Shown here: positions 11,209-23,230 of the stretch, one piece after another | Layout: the number at the start of each line of letters is the position of its first letter | Position numbering within the stretch: the first letter of the stretch is position 1 | Source: Austropuccinia psidii | Lineage: Eukaryota; Basidiomycota; Pucciniomycetes; Pucciniales; Sphaerophragmiaceae | DNA length: 64,000 nt | Reading direction: 5' to 3' | NCBI GenBank assembly: GCA_023105745.1 | Contig: JALGQZ010000009.1 | Location: forward strand, 48,451,967 to 48,515,966 | Program-made: the position numbers and the translations under genes | Notes under the pieces: generated by a model | What the model saw: only the letters and a program-made list of their open reading frames with translations | The model's database searches: none | Told to the model about the DNA's origin: nothing

Positions 11209-12660
11209 TTCCTTATTTGCTTAATGAAGTACTTTATTTCTTTCTTTTCTTCTTGATCCTGAATCCCGGGTCTTTGTTGTTCTTTAATTTTGTTATTAAG
11301 CTCCTTCAATTGATTTAGGGCATTTTCCATGGTTTCATCTTCAAATTGAACTTTCTTTGCTTTTATCTTATCTATATGTGGTTGATTCAATTCATAATGG
11401 GAGTTGGTGTCTTCAGCTCTGTCCCTTGATATGATCACAGTTTCTAGCTCTTGCTCTATATAGCTCTTCAATCCTTTCATTTCTGGTACAATATATCCAT
11501 CATCCCTTGCTTGGATCATGACCTTATCTCTTCTCATCTTCTTAATTATAGAAGTCCTAATTTCTGGTGAAAGGCTTGCATAGAGTTCTTCATTATGCTC
11601 GAATTCTCTCCTAATATATCCATATTTATACAGATAATTTGTGATCTTTTCATATTCTCCAATAAATTTCTTGTATTCGGCTAAGTTTCTAATTCCTCCT
11701 CCTCTTTTGGTATTATTGAAAAGATTCTCCAAATATTCTGGTCTATATCTTCTGTCTGGCTCTACTCTTCCCATTCTGTAGTAAGTTCTTCTTTGAGTTT
11801 TGTCCAGTTCTTCTCTTCATAACCTTGAATTGCTTCAATTTTCTCCTCAACTTCTTCAGATGCTGACATAAAAATAACTTGTCTTGCTATATCTTCTCCA
11901 CTAGCTCCTTTGATTTCAGCTGATGCTTCCACTCTTTTTATGAATTTTTCTACTTCATTACCATCAAGAAAAATATTATAATCTTTGGATCTTATCTTAA
12001 CAATAGGAGATGTTACCTTAGGAACTTCCTTTTGTAATGGACTTTGATGGTTTGGTGTAGTTAGAAATACCTTCTTTGGGATACTCTGCAATCTTTGTTC
12101 TGTTTTGGGTGTGGATGTTCCTCTAGGGCCAGGTGTAGATGATATTGGTGAGTCTTCAGGCCTAACATTCATTTGTAATGTGGGTTCACTTGGAATAGCT
12201 CCAGGTGTGTAAGATGTTTGTTCCCTTCTTTTTCCTTTCTTTTTACTTTGTGTTAATAATAAATCTTGCATTTGCTTCATAGGACTTTGGATCTGTACTG
12301 TTTGATCTTCCTCTTCACTTTCTTCTGAAAACTGTCCTTCTACAGTATCTTCAGGTAATGGTATTAAGTCAGATGTTCATTGTTGATTCATTTCTACTTG
12401 ATAAACTGATCCTTTAAATTCTTTTGTACTTCTCTTGTTTTTCCTTGCTTCTTGAATTAACTTGAAGAAAAATCTCCTTAATCCTTCCTTTTCCTTCTAT
12501 TCTGTTCTTGGTGTTGCAATGAGTAAATCAATGTCCTTGGGTGTTTGATTTTCTGGTGTTCCTTCTTTTACTGGATAATAAAAATGATATGATTGATTTG
12601 AGGATTGTGATGGTGATGATGATTTGGAATGGGATTTGTTTCCAGATTCCAGATTGTATG
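11205..12660 (-). pseudogene. Gag of element T, broken by two stops and one frameshift
   Basis: The Gag reading runs from about 12660 down to 11205. It starts in a Ser-rich segment, continues through KDIDLLIATPRTE, and is interrupted by a TAG near 12497 and a TGA near 12376. It is then open from about 12370 to 11762 and switches to the -1 frame in the overlap 11762-11774, giving the second part (189 codons to 11205). The two parts together make one retrotransposon Gag domain: a helical first half ending in EELTTEWEE and a second half beginning RRYRPEYLENLFN. This is the capsid protein that forms particles and packages RNA. The split in mid-domain argues for a one-base indel rather than a true gene boundary. 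Confidence 0.65.
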
Positions 12661-12771
12661 AGAGTGTTGATAGTTAATTCTTGATAATGATAATTATTTT
12701 TTGTGAGTTATGTTGATTTGATTATCTTCTTTCTTGATTATTGACTTATTGTGAATGTTGAAGTTGAAATG

Positions 12772-12789
12772 GCCACTGTTGGGACACCA
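12772..12789 (-). other. Primer-binding site of element T
   Basis: On the minus strand, two bases after the 5' LTR, the sequence reads TGGTGTCCCAACAGTGGC. It starts with TGG, the complement of a tRNA CCA end. I cannot assign the tRNA. Confidence 0.65.
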
Positions 12790-12791
12790 GA

Positions 12792-14727
12792 TGTGGAACT
12801 CCTTTTAGTGTGGGATTGGATAAGGCAGTCCTTGAGGGGGAAATCACAGGTAAACAGTTTTGAATTGCTGAAAAAATCCTGTAACCAAGGGTGCTAATGG
12901 TGTTTTAGCTGCTCCTCTGAATATACTGAACAATCTCCCTACAGAGCTCACAAATAAATATTTAAGATTGTGGCTCCACAACTAGAGAAGACTTTTCAGA
13001 AGTCTCTATCAGACCTATTCAATAATCAGATAAGTAAGATATAAGTTAAAACAGTATAAAATATAGTTTTCAAGTGATAATATAAGATTATTTGAAGGGT
13101 AAGACCTTATTAGTATAATAATTTGACTTAATATAATAGTACTAATATATATTTTAAGAGGTAAGCTCAATTTGATGTTATATATGTTATAATACTAGAT
13201 GGTTTTAGAGGTAATTGCTAATATAATATAGCAATGAGACTTTGGATAATTTATTGCTAAGATATTGTTCAATATATAGTGGATGTTTGTTAAATATATT
13301 GGTGATATAATATAGTATAGGGGTATGTTTTTTTATATATAATAATAATACCATATATTTGTAAGGTTGTTTTTCTTAATATGAAGATATAATAACGGTA
13401 TTTTTCCTTTATAATGTAAAGGTTATGGTGATAAACTCAATATTATGAGTATTATTGATAGTATTATAATTATAAGACTAATAATTTAAACATAGGGTGG
13501 ATTAATAATATTAAGTAGACCTTCTGTTAACTACTATCAATTATAAATGACTGTGAATTCAACTTATAAGTCTATAATAGTCTTAATAAAATAACTAGAT
13601 TATCCTACTAGTAAGGGATGGATGAATTATTCTCCTTCTTGGTATATAACTCCCATTTAATAATAATACTAGGCTGACCTACTAGTGAGGGATGAATAGC
13701 TATTCTCCTTCTTGGTATATAACTAATTGGATTAATTCATGCATCCATTAATTCATGGGGAAAAGAGGAAGAAATGAGGCAGAGAGGCCCTCTATTTATA
13801 TTCTTTGGGCCCTCCATAGAGGCACTCAAAAACAAGGGACTTAGAATTTTTCACTTCTTTTGGCTGGGATAATTTTTTATAGTGGTGAGATACCATTTCT
13901 TTGGTTTGTTGCACCAATTTATGTATGATTATATAATCTGAGATGTTTTTGCTGGTGAAGAAATTTGAGATGGTGTCATTTCTTCAAGGTATTGCACCAT
14001 TTCTGGGACTTAAACTGATATTTTAATTAAACTTTAAGATTATTATGCACAGCCTTGAGGGGATTTAGCTGGTGAGAGATATCCAAATGGTGTCATTTGA
14101 TCCAGATATTGCACCATATGTTTGGTTTGCTTGAACTGTAGGTGGAGAATGCTGTGTATTGTGAGGATTCTATTTGTCCTGTATGAGTTTTAATTTTTCT
14201 TCATTTGGATTGAATTCTGTTTTTAATTTATATTTACTGGCTTATCAGGTGGCTGTGCTTGTGTTTCCATAGATATGCTGTGTAGTTCAAGGTTTTGATG
14301 GATTTTCCTTGCATAAATTGATTGATTTCTTTTTCTTCCTCTCTTGTGACTGTCGTTTAATACAGTTTCAATTTATTCCTTATTGAAGTGGCCTCAGTTT
14401 AATAACTGAATTTCTGAGTAATCCAAAGGCTGAGCAGAGCCTGGGTAACTTGAGTGTTTCACTACCCCTCTTACTGGTAAATCTAACATTCTTGCTAGCT
14501 TGTCTTTTTCTTTTCCTTATTTTATTTTTATTCTTGTAATCAAATGGACCATTCTTCCAGGATTTGCTTATGGGATTATACATATTGATGAATTTAAATC
14601 CATTTTATTGCTGAATTCCTCTATTATAATTGAATCATTATTAATTTTTCTTTGTTATTTCTTCAATTTATAGCCTTATAAATGAAATTTTACTTGAAAC
14701 TGGGCCAATAAGGTATGGAATACCACA
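12792..14727 (-). repeat. 5' LTR of element T
   Basis: Upstream LTR in the minus-strand sense, a direct repeat of 1495-3450 with the same TGTGG...CCACA ends. It carries the element's promoter by family logic. A 67-codon ORF is present at the same place in both LTRs, but LTR identity alone explains that. Confidence 0.9.
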
Positions 14728-16837
14728 GCAATTTTTCAATTTAGGTTGAAATAATGTGCTTACCCCAGTATCCCAAAAGGTAGTTTTTATCTCTGGAAAA
14801 AGCTTTAAAATGAAGCTCCATCTCATATGTCAAAACTATTTTCCACTCTCTTGAAGTGGCAACAAGCCCATTTATCCATGCACACACTAACATGGATGAA
14901 AAAGCCCAGATTCCGGAGAGGTTTACCTCCTCAGACAGAAAGGTTTTATATCAAGTTATGCCAGTTGTGGGTATTAGCCAAGAGTACCCATTATCCACTT
15001 AAAAACTAATTCATGGAGAATATTCACAGAGCCAGGGGATATGGAGGTTTACAGTGACTCATTAAGAAACTTATTTCCAATTAATTTTTAATTTTTACCT
15101 CATTTTCTACATGGTTCAGGCTAATAGAAAGATATAAGCTTTTCTCCATGGAATGATTTCATGTCTAACGCTCCCATAATGGTTTTAATTAGTTTCTCTT
15201 GGATTGTCCATGATGAATGATATGAAATGAGTGTAGTTTCAGGAGTCAGAGGTGCTCATTAGCTCCCTGAAATGTCAAAATAGCAGTTGATTTTATATTT
15301 TCTCATGATTTGATAAGATTCATCCATAGTAGCAAGGTTCAAAAAAGTCTTGATTCATGAATCATATCATACTCATACCTCTATTTAAGCTCTGGAGCTT
15401 GCCATTTCCCAAAAGCTACCTAAACTGGGATAGTCTGCCTCCCTTAACTCTCTTTAGCCCCTTAGCTATTTGTATGTGAAAATATTAATTCAGACCTTAA
15501 AACCAATATTCACTATGAGTTTAGCAAGCCTGTATGTACCAATAAATTTTTTCAAAGTTTCCAAAAATTTGAGAAACCAATTTTAGTGTGTATATATTAC
15601 ATGAGCTTTTCAGAATCCCATGTTTTTACATGCAAATCATTAAATAAAAACTTTCCAAATTCCTGTATGTGGTATTTATTATGAAGTGTTGAGCTATTTT
15701 ACACCTTAATGCCTCATAGAATTAACATTTGGCTACAAAATTTAGGAATAAACCATAGGTGGAATTTCTTATGGGATCTAAATACAGTCTTAAATTAATA
15801 GATTTAATTTCTCACAAAGAAGTTGTTCTTTTTTCTTTTCAAAATATAATCAACTTTGATTATGCACAGGAATAAGGATTTTTCAATCTTCAAAAATTAC
15901 TCTTTTTAGATATATAGGAGCTAGAAGGGTATGTGAAGTATTACTGTGGCTAACAGGATATCAGAATGTGTGAAAACCGCATCTGAAAACATTGTAAGAT
16001 ATTGGAAAAATCTGTACCTATTAAGGGTAGCTTTGAGCTCTTGAAAACCCATACAACTACCCTGTTTTTTATTGACACCTTCCAAATTGTGGGCCTGCAA
16101 GAATGTATCTTTTACCTGATACACTTTCTCCAACTCCAATTTTCTTTTTATTCAATTATTAGCTTCAAACTTTAACTTAAAAACCAAATTTCATCATATT
16201 AAATATTGATGATGTCATAAAGCTATTATATGAAATTTCTCAATTTTGTAAATAGAACTATTATCTTTATTCTCTTTTGATGAGGTCAAAATATATTTAT
16301 ATGAAATCATTTTACTTTTTATTTAAAATATTTAAGAGGATCATTCTTACCTTTGAATAATACCTCAGAGATCAATTATATATATATATATTTACAAGCT
16401 TAATTCAAATGATTATTAAGTTTATAATATATGATCTCTCAAAGCCTTACTGAGTAGTCTATATTACTTGGGATTAGAAATTATGTTTGATATTAGTAGT
16501 GAAGCTCATTCCACTAATAATAGTATGATTTAACCATTGTGACCCCTCTTTTATCTCTTACTAACAGTATTTAACTCATAATTAGTTTATTAATTCCTTT
16601 TATATATACTGAAAATCACAAAAGAGACCTCAGATTACATAAAATAACAAAGTAATAAGTTCTTTACTTCAAGAAAGGCCTGATTGAATTCAAATTTTGC
16701 ATAAATTTTGACACTAAACTCCTAGATTCAAGGAAATTGGGGATTTTGGAAGAGTATGGCACATATTGAGACAGTTCTTTTTGGCATTAAAAATTAAATC
16801 TTATTAGCTCCTTTCATTTTTATTGATGCAAATCTAC
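14728..16837. other. AT-rich flank between elements T and A
   Basis: About 2.1 kb with no recognisable gene, LTR terminus or RNA. A TA microsatellite lies at 16376-16390. The longest open frames are 60-70 codons and look random. It probably represents host or very old repeat DNA into which A inserted; the sequence resumes at 32779. Confidence 0.5.
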
Positions 16838-16842
16838 TTTAT
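16838..16842. repeat. Target-site duplication TTTAT, left copy (element A)
   Basis: TTTAT immediately before the TGTCAG terminus; the identical pentamer lies at 32779-32783 directly after the right LTR. This proves that the two family-B LTRs at 16843 and 31346 are ends of one insertion. Confidence 0.9.
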
Positions 16843-18276
16843 TGTCAGCCTGTGACTCAAACCCACAGCACAAGCATGACAGCCAAATACCATAAATCAA
16901 TGGTATAGCCAAGATACCACCAAAACATGGAGCTGAGCCAAATCAGCTCAAAAGGTATCAACAAAAGAGGAAGCTCACCCCTTTCCAAATATACAAGTCC
17001 CATCATCATAGGACAAAGAATAACAAAGTTATTCCTGCTCAAAGTTGCTGCTGAGAATAAACTTTAATTTTCACCTCTCATCTGAAATACAGAGGGAGAC
17101 ACTTAATCCCATCAAATGGGTATGCAAAATGAAGCTTTGAATCAGGGCTACCCAATGGTACTATTAAAACTGAGCTGGAGCCAGTATTACAGAATTTATG
17201 GCCAAAATCAGGCCAGATAAAGGTGCAAAAAATATTCACCTCTCATCTAACTTCTAAAGTTTTAGTGTGAGATACCTAAAGTGGGGTCTCTTTGGAAAGA
17301 GTAAGGTCAGGGATATCTTATTGTGCCATTCATCTCCCCATACCTCATCTATAACAAAGGTTATGGAGCAAACAAGCTCCATACAGCTTTTGGCCAAAAC
17401 ATACATATGTACAAAAAGACTTGTACATTGCATAACTGCCATATTTAATGATAACCATATCAAAAGAGGTACCATTGTGTAGAGACCCTCCAGGGCTATA
17501 CACTGAACCAATTTTGAGGTTGACATCTCAAAAACTGACAAAGGTATGGCTGTTTAAAGGTCAAGATCCCACAGTTTGGCCAATACAGCCTTATAGTGGG
17601 ATAATATCCCATAACAAAGATTATGAGGTGTCAAAAAGATGAAGAAGCATGTTTATACTTCAATACCTCATAGTTCATTTAATACTGGGGTCCCATACAG
17701 GTTCTCTACAACATTCTCTGCGTAATACACATCAGAATCAGGCTATGTGGTCCCCAGATGAAAATTTTCACCCTGTATTGGTGAAAACTGCCCAGATGTG
17801 GTTCCAAAACCACATGTGAGCCAAATGCAGGCTATAAAGGCTTTGTGAAAACCACAAGCCAGTACTTGGGAGTGAAAAATCTTCACTTCCTCTACGTGGA
17901 AAGGTCTAGAAGCCTTTTAACCCCATTTTAGGATAAAAAGGGGCCTTTTCACACCCAGAAAAGGTTTCCTCATATTGCTTTTAAATTTCTATGTAGTACA
18001 ACTGTCAAAAAAAGCTATACTATTTGAAAATAAAGAGGTTATACTTTAAACTTAAATATTGTATTTCTTATTATAGTAACCCAACTAGTAAGACTGCACC
18101 CTGGGCTTTAAGAAATGCACACCACCACTATATTATTATATTAAAGCCCTTAATATCTTATTTTAAACCATCTATTATCATTATCAAAAAGGTTTCATAT
18201 CATTTTTACTGTGTCACAGTCATAGTTAATGCTTGTAAATACAATTTTACACCTTTATCATAGACTCAGCCTGACA
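16843..18276 (+). repeat. 5' LTR of element A (family B)
   Basis: Begins TGTCAGCCTGTGACTCAAAC and ends ACTCAGCCTGACA. Homologous to 31346-32778, to the solo LTR 34017-35454 and to E's LTRs (reverse strand). A TATA-like GGATAAAAAGG sits near 17931-17942, downstream of the eroded ACGT box (CACATCAG near 17729-17736). Confidence 0.9.
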
Positions 18277-18279
18277 TTT

Positions 18280-18292
18280 TGGGGGCCTGGCC
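18280..18292 (+). other. Primer-binding site of element A
   Basis: TGGGGGCCTGGCC, three bases after the LTR. The same motif follows the 5' LTRs of D (42958-42970) and E (63067-63079, reverse strand). Conservation between copies and the TGG start support a tRNA-primed site. Confidence 0.75.
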
Positions 18293-18315
18293 ATGTTTTT
18301 TTTTGGACCTTAAAA

Positions 18316-18886
18316 GTGAGTGTTTCTCTTAATTTCTTTATTTTAACAATATTTTTTATCTTTTTTAGGTATAAATTTTGTAAAACATATATAAAAAATC
18401 TCTTATATATAATCTTTAAGGGTATATGTTATAAACCACTATCTTTTATCTTTTTTAATTATATTTTTGCATGGTTGATTATCATTCAATCACCACAAAA
18501 CCCTTCTTTTTGACATGTTTTACATATAAAAACCTTTAAGCCATTAATAAGAGTCCTTTTTTTCAATTAAAAAGGACACCTCTTACTGTCAAACAAACAG
18601 TTGAGGAATGGTTGGGTGTGTTATTAATTTCAATTACCCATTACATAACCACCTTTGAGATTACACTTTCTAACTACAAGTCAATCTGTGAGATACTGAT
18701 GTACGAAAAGGATACCAGAAATCCACAAACTTTATTTCTGATGTGGAATTGTTAATTCAATTACACTGTCATTATACAGGGGAATATTTTAGTAATATAC
18801 AAGCCCAGAGTCCATTCTTAGACGTGCAAACAGCACTTTTTAAGGAGTCTTAACTGACATTAAGCCCTTTTTTGCTGCCTGAGCAG
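18316..18886 (+). other. Leader intron of element A (predicted)
   Basis: Donor A|GTGAGTG at 18315/18316. Near the 3' end there is a branch-like CTGAC and a pyrimidine run, and the acceptor GAGCAG|TGGAAG ends at 18886. Joining the last exon base A to TGG creates ATGGAAGAA, the start of gag. Donor and acceptor are at homologous places in D and E. The intron body is AT-rich with no gene. Predicted from sequence only. Confidence 0.5.
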
Positions 18887-20918
18887 TGGAAGAAAACTAC
18901 ATCCCACTAGAGACCTAGTCACAGGCCAACACACCAGTGACACCCTCAGAGCCAGAGGGCAGCAAGGGCAAAGGAAAGAGGCACAGTGAAGCTCTCATAG
19001 CAGCAAAAAAGTGAATAACCATTGCCACTAAGAGGAATTGAAAACCATGAAACTCTGCTTAAATATGAGGTAAACCAACCTTAACATCTTTTACAGGGAA
19101 GATTACCATAATTAACCCAGCTGAAACCTCTAAAGGAAACTTGCCAAAAGCAGCAGGCAAAAAATTTGTACAAGGGACAGTCAAAGCTAAATACCCTAAG
19201 AACATAAAGTTTGTGACTGCTTGTGAACACTGATATGTCACCTGTACACCTCAGATACCTTGGCTTCCAAAGGAACCAGCCAGAGGACAGAGAAGGTTTC
19301 TTCCAGAACCAGAAGACCTGGAAGAGGACACCTTGGACACTGTGGTGGATGGCAAGAAACTGAGGGAGATCATACCCACTCTGCCATTCACTTTACAATT
19401 CAACAGGAACCTCAAACCAGAGGACTGGAAAGATATGGATCAAGTTCTTCAGCTCCATCAACTCCTCAAAGACTTATTTCAATGGAGCATGGACAACAAG
19501 AGGTTCAACCTGGCATCCCACTGGGAAGAACTTGGAGCAAGTTTCCAGAAGATATATCTCAAAGAGATAGACTTCAAAGACCTTATGGTAATCACCAAAG
19601 GTTGGAATCCCACCAGGCAGCCCAGACTCCTGGAGGTGAGGGCAAACAGGATGGGGGAGAATCAAGCCACTATCCAAGATATAGAAGAACAGCTGACCCA
19701 GACAGGGCATACTCAGATGCTTTCAGGCTCACAAGGAGAAGGCCAAACCAGCTCTCCAGTGGCTTCACACCATTCAGGAACCATTAGATCAGTTGCCCAG
19801 AGTCCCCATTCTTCACAATCACAGGAAGTTTCCAGGAGAAGACAAGGATAAAAGCTCAAAAACAAGACCTCTTTCAACCAAAGGCAGAAAGAGTCAGACA
19901 AAATAATCCAGAAGCTGTTTGATTTGGTGAAAGAAGTACATAAGAACCAGAATTAGTTGTAAATAATTATTGAATCAGTAGTCCTATTATTAGAAAGATT
20001 ACCCCCACTCATATTGAACATAATGTTGTCACACCTGAGAGTAATATAAACAGTTATGCACTGTGGTTACAAATGTCCCAATATGCTGAGCAAACTCAAA
20101 AGCAGTTTTAAGAACTTGAAGCAAGCCATGAGAGGATGAAAAAATTAACAGCCTCCATGGACTAAATTGTTAAAACCCTTCAAGAAGGACATGCTCAATT
20201 GAGCAAAGCCTCTGAAGAAACCAAAAAAATACTGAATCTAGTATTTGAAGAAAAACACCACAGAAAGAGGGACCGGGATTGTCTATATCAAGACTTAAAC
20301 AAGCTGTCTAATGTCTACCCTAACATGAAGCCCCAACCACAAGGCCATGTTATGGAAAATCCATATCACCAAGATGACATCAAACCAGATGCCATGTTGA
20401 TGAATAACACAATATCTCCATAACAATACCATAATGGATATAATATGTCTTGTTCAGAGAAGGAAGTCTTGAAACAGCTTCCTGAGGCCTCCAGCTGGCC
20501 CAAATTCTCTGGAAAAGGAGAATATGATCATATGGATCTCATAGATTATATTGATGTACCAAGCATACCAGACTACTGGATCACTTCTAGACTTAATATA
20601 GAATTCGAAGGACATGCTAGTATATTGTAAACAGAAATGAAAGAAATCCATGGCAGAAGAAGCTGGAACTGGCCATGGTGGAAGAGTCAAATAATCCAAA
20701 AGTACAGCAATGGTACTTGGATATGTCAAAAGACCATGTCATTTGAAAATGACAAGAATTCAGTGGACAAAGATCCATATAAATGGTATCTTAGACAGTC
20801 TAAAAGACTCAAAGCCATTGATCCTCAAATGAACATTCAGATGAGGAATCACTATCTCCTGACACAAATACCAGGAGAACTAGAGCATGCAGTAAAATGC
20901 AGATGCAGCCAAAATTGC
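18887..20918 (+). pseudogene. Gag (and start of Gag-Pol) of element A, decayed
   Basis: Homologous throughout to gag of D and E. Exon 1 (18887-19186) has several stops. The second intron (19187-19254) has lost its donor (CT instead of GT). Exon 2 has a one-base insertion near 19293, then an open stretch to 19849 containing the Gag core LHQLLKDLFQWSMDNKRFN. The gag stop lies near 19957. Open pieces follow at 20199-20423, 20445-20630 and 20637-20918, the last ending [10 protein letters not shown]. An in-frame deletion of about 15 bp between LIDYID and VPSIPD is specific to this copy. The reading is cut by C's LTR at 20919. Non-functional. Confidence 0.8.
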
Positions 20919-22462
20919 TGTCACAACCATGGCAATTACCCTCCTGGACTGAATATAGCATATCAGTGCCATATAAGTCTTATGGAAATTTGGCCATATC
21001 CATAATGACTTGCCAAATTGGCCCTCTCACCTTTTCTGGCCTTTTATGGTCACTTCACTACTGGGGTCAACCTGACTCCTTCACTATCATCAGGCTTTTC
21101 CAGGCCATTCTCTCCTTTTGGGCACTTTCAGGTATTTTCCAGTCAACAGAAAAAATACAGCCCAAAAGCCTGTATTTGCCTTTTTAAGCTTTAAATACAG
21201 CTTTGTGCATTTCTGTGCATTTTTGTGCACTTTTGGGATTTGGCTGTAATTAGTCCTTTTATGGGCTTTTCCCATGTAATATGGGGAATATGCGCAAAAG
21301 GCCATATCAGCCCTTTTTGGGCTTAACTTCCAGTTTTGTGCATTTTTCCCACTTGTGCGCTTTTTGTGATTTTTTGCACACTTTGCACAAATACAGCTTT
21401 AAAGCTGTATAAGCTGTATTTTTGCCAGAAACCCAAAATTGGCCAATACACCCAGAAACACCTTGTCACCTCTGAAGTCACCCAAAACCCAATTTTCACT
21501 ATCATCCTCCTGACTTCACTCACAAAGACCTTTGTCCACTTTTGCCCTTCAGCAACTCAAATTGTCATAAATGGTGTTATACACCATTCTGCACCTTTTT
21601 TCACCAGCAACCCAATGGTGTCAATATCAGAGGGGTAATTCAACATTCCATAAGTCACCAAAGTGTCAAGTCATCCAGAGGACCCATCAAGGCTCAAGTG
21701 CAGGTGTAATTCCTCAAAGACCAATGATTCCATCAGGAATTCTTTGGTTATTCTCACTTCAACTATTACCTCCAAGGGAATACTGTCCATTGATTCCCAA
21801 GGGGTATTCAGGAGGCAGTTCTAAACAAGTTATCAAGTGTCAATGCTCCGTCACTCCAGCTTGGTAACCACATTCATTCCAGTACAGTCTGAATTCATCA
21901 AGACCTGTATTTCAATAATACATTGTGGGAAAGTCATTCAACACAGCTCATTTCCCAATCTGGCAAGGTATACACTTCATCAAGCTGTAAATACAGACCA
22001 GCTGTCAGCCTGAAGGAGTCAAGCTCTCAGCTTTCCACATATACCAGCCTCCTTTGACCCTGGGGGGCTTTTCCCCAAGTTAATTAATATATTTTGATTT
22101 TATTTTATCTTTATTTTGTTTTCATTCTGTTAATTGAATACTGATATTATCAAGTCAGTCATTGAGCACCTTTTCTCTTTTCTTTCTTCACCTGTCAATG
22201 GATATTTGGTGGTCATACTGTTACTAATTCCATTGTTCATTTTGGCAGGTTGAAACAGTGATTGAGGACTTACTTGGTTGGCTGTTTGGCCATTTGACTT
22301 CTCATTTCTCTTATTGCATCTCATCTTTGTACTTGTATCCTTCTTAGAGAAATTCAATTCGTTATTTTTATTTTCTTTATTCTTTTGGAGTATTTTAAGT
22401 GAGTCCCCTGATGGCTGAGTGCCAGGCCACTCTTGATTTTCTGTCCAAGAGCCCCTGTGACA
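20919..22462 (+). repeat. 5' LTR of element C
   Basis: Starts TGTCACAACC and ends GCCCCTGTGACA, giving TGTCAC/GTGACA inverted ends. The end point is supported by the minus-strand relatives at 33539 and 36976, which diverge from each other at the same position. It contains clustered TTTGTGCA/TTTTTGTGCAC motifs at about 21200-21375. Confidence 0.85.
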
Positions 22463-23230
22463 TTATATTAACTAAACCATAATTTCTTTTCATTATTTTC
22501 ATTCACTCATTTCATTGAAATTATGACTCTTTAATGTTTATGAACTTCATGATTGATTGTCACCTCTCAATTTTCTCTCATTCATTCTTTATTTTGCAAA
22601 TTGATAGCTGACCTCATTTTATTTTTGTTTCTCCTTTTTAAATAGTATCTTGAATAATCAAATTTTAATTCATGCATAATTCAGGCATAATATTAATTTT
22701 CATTTGATTTTCAAATTTTTAACATTCTTCACATAAATATTCATATTTGATTTATTCTTCAAGAATTTTGATTTTAAAGAAGAACTCACTTGATTTTGAT
22801 TTGATTGACTGATTTATAATATTGATATTGACCTCAAGAGAATTGATTGACTTGAATATTTGATTGATTTTGCTGATATTTCACATCAAGTATTTGACAT
22901 ACATTGATTTATCCTCTAGAATTCCTTTTGATTGATTAATTTTACGCAAGATTTTGATTTTGATGAATTTGACATATTGATTCATTGACTTCAAGATTTC
23001 ATTTGACATTTATTCATTTATTTTCCTGAAGTTTTCAGTTTGACTTATTTGACTCATTGACTTAAAGTTTTCATTTGATATTTAATTTATTGATTTACCT
23101 GAATATCTCATTTTGATTTATTTATTTTCTTCAAGATTTGGATTTTGACTTTTGACTTCAAGCTTCCTTTCAAATTTCCTCAAGTTTTCATCTTCAAATC
23201 TTGATTATTGTTCATTTTGATCCTGAAATC
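22463..23230 (+). other. Leader of element C, AT-rich
   Basis: Non-coding stretch full of TTGATT, TTTGAC and CAAG motifs. It has no TGG-starting primer site at the LTR edge (it starts TTATATTAACTAAACC). Related leaders occur at 37716-38429 (plus) and about 36430-36975 (minus). Confidence 0.6.

Larger units (their letters stand above)
1495..14727 (-). mobile_element. Element T: 13.2-kb LTR retrotransposon with gag and protease but no pol
   Basis: Two direct repeats of 1,956 and 1,936 bp begin TGTGG and end CCACA on the plus strand. A polypurine tract abuts the left copy and a TGG-starting primer site lies next to the right copy, so the element reads on the minus strand. Its coding part runs from about 12660 down to 7778: Gag, a CCHC zinc knuckle, a retropepsin-type protease, then a charged linker. 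No reverse transcriptase, RNase H or integrase motif is visible between the LTRs, so it must depend on another element's Pol. The flanks (gacaa on the left, gcaat on the right) do not give a clean target duplication. It resembles a large retrotransposon derivative (LARD) that kept gag and protease. Inference: an old non-autonomous element. Confidence 0.85.

Noticed and set aside
1490..14732. Target-site duplication for element T (gacaa / gcaat)
   Set aside because: The pentamers do not match in register; shifting by one base gives 4 of 5 but breaks the TG...CA ends. Not claimed.
22130..22357. Reverse-strand Lys/Asn/Ser-rich ORF in both LTRs of element C (also 30204-30485)
   Set aside because: Same reason: duplicated LTR sequence, antisense to the element, no motif.
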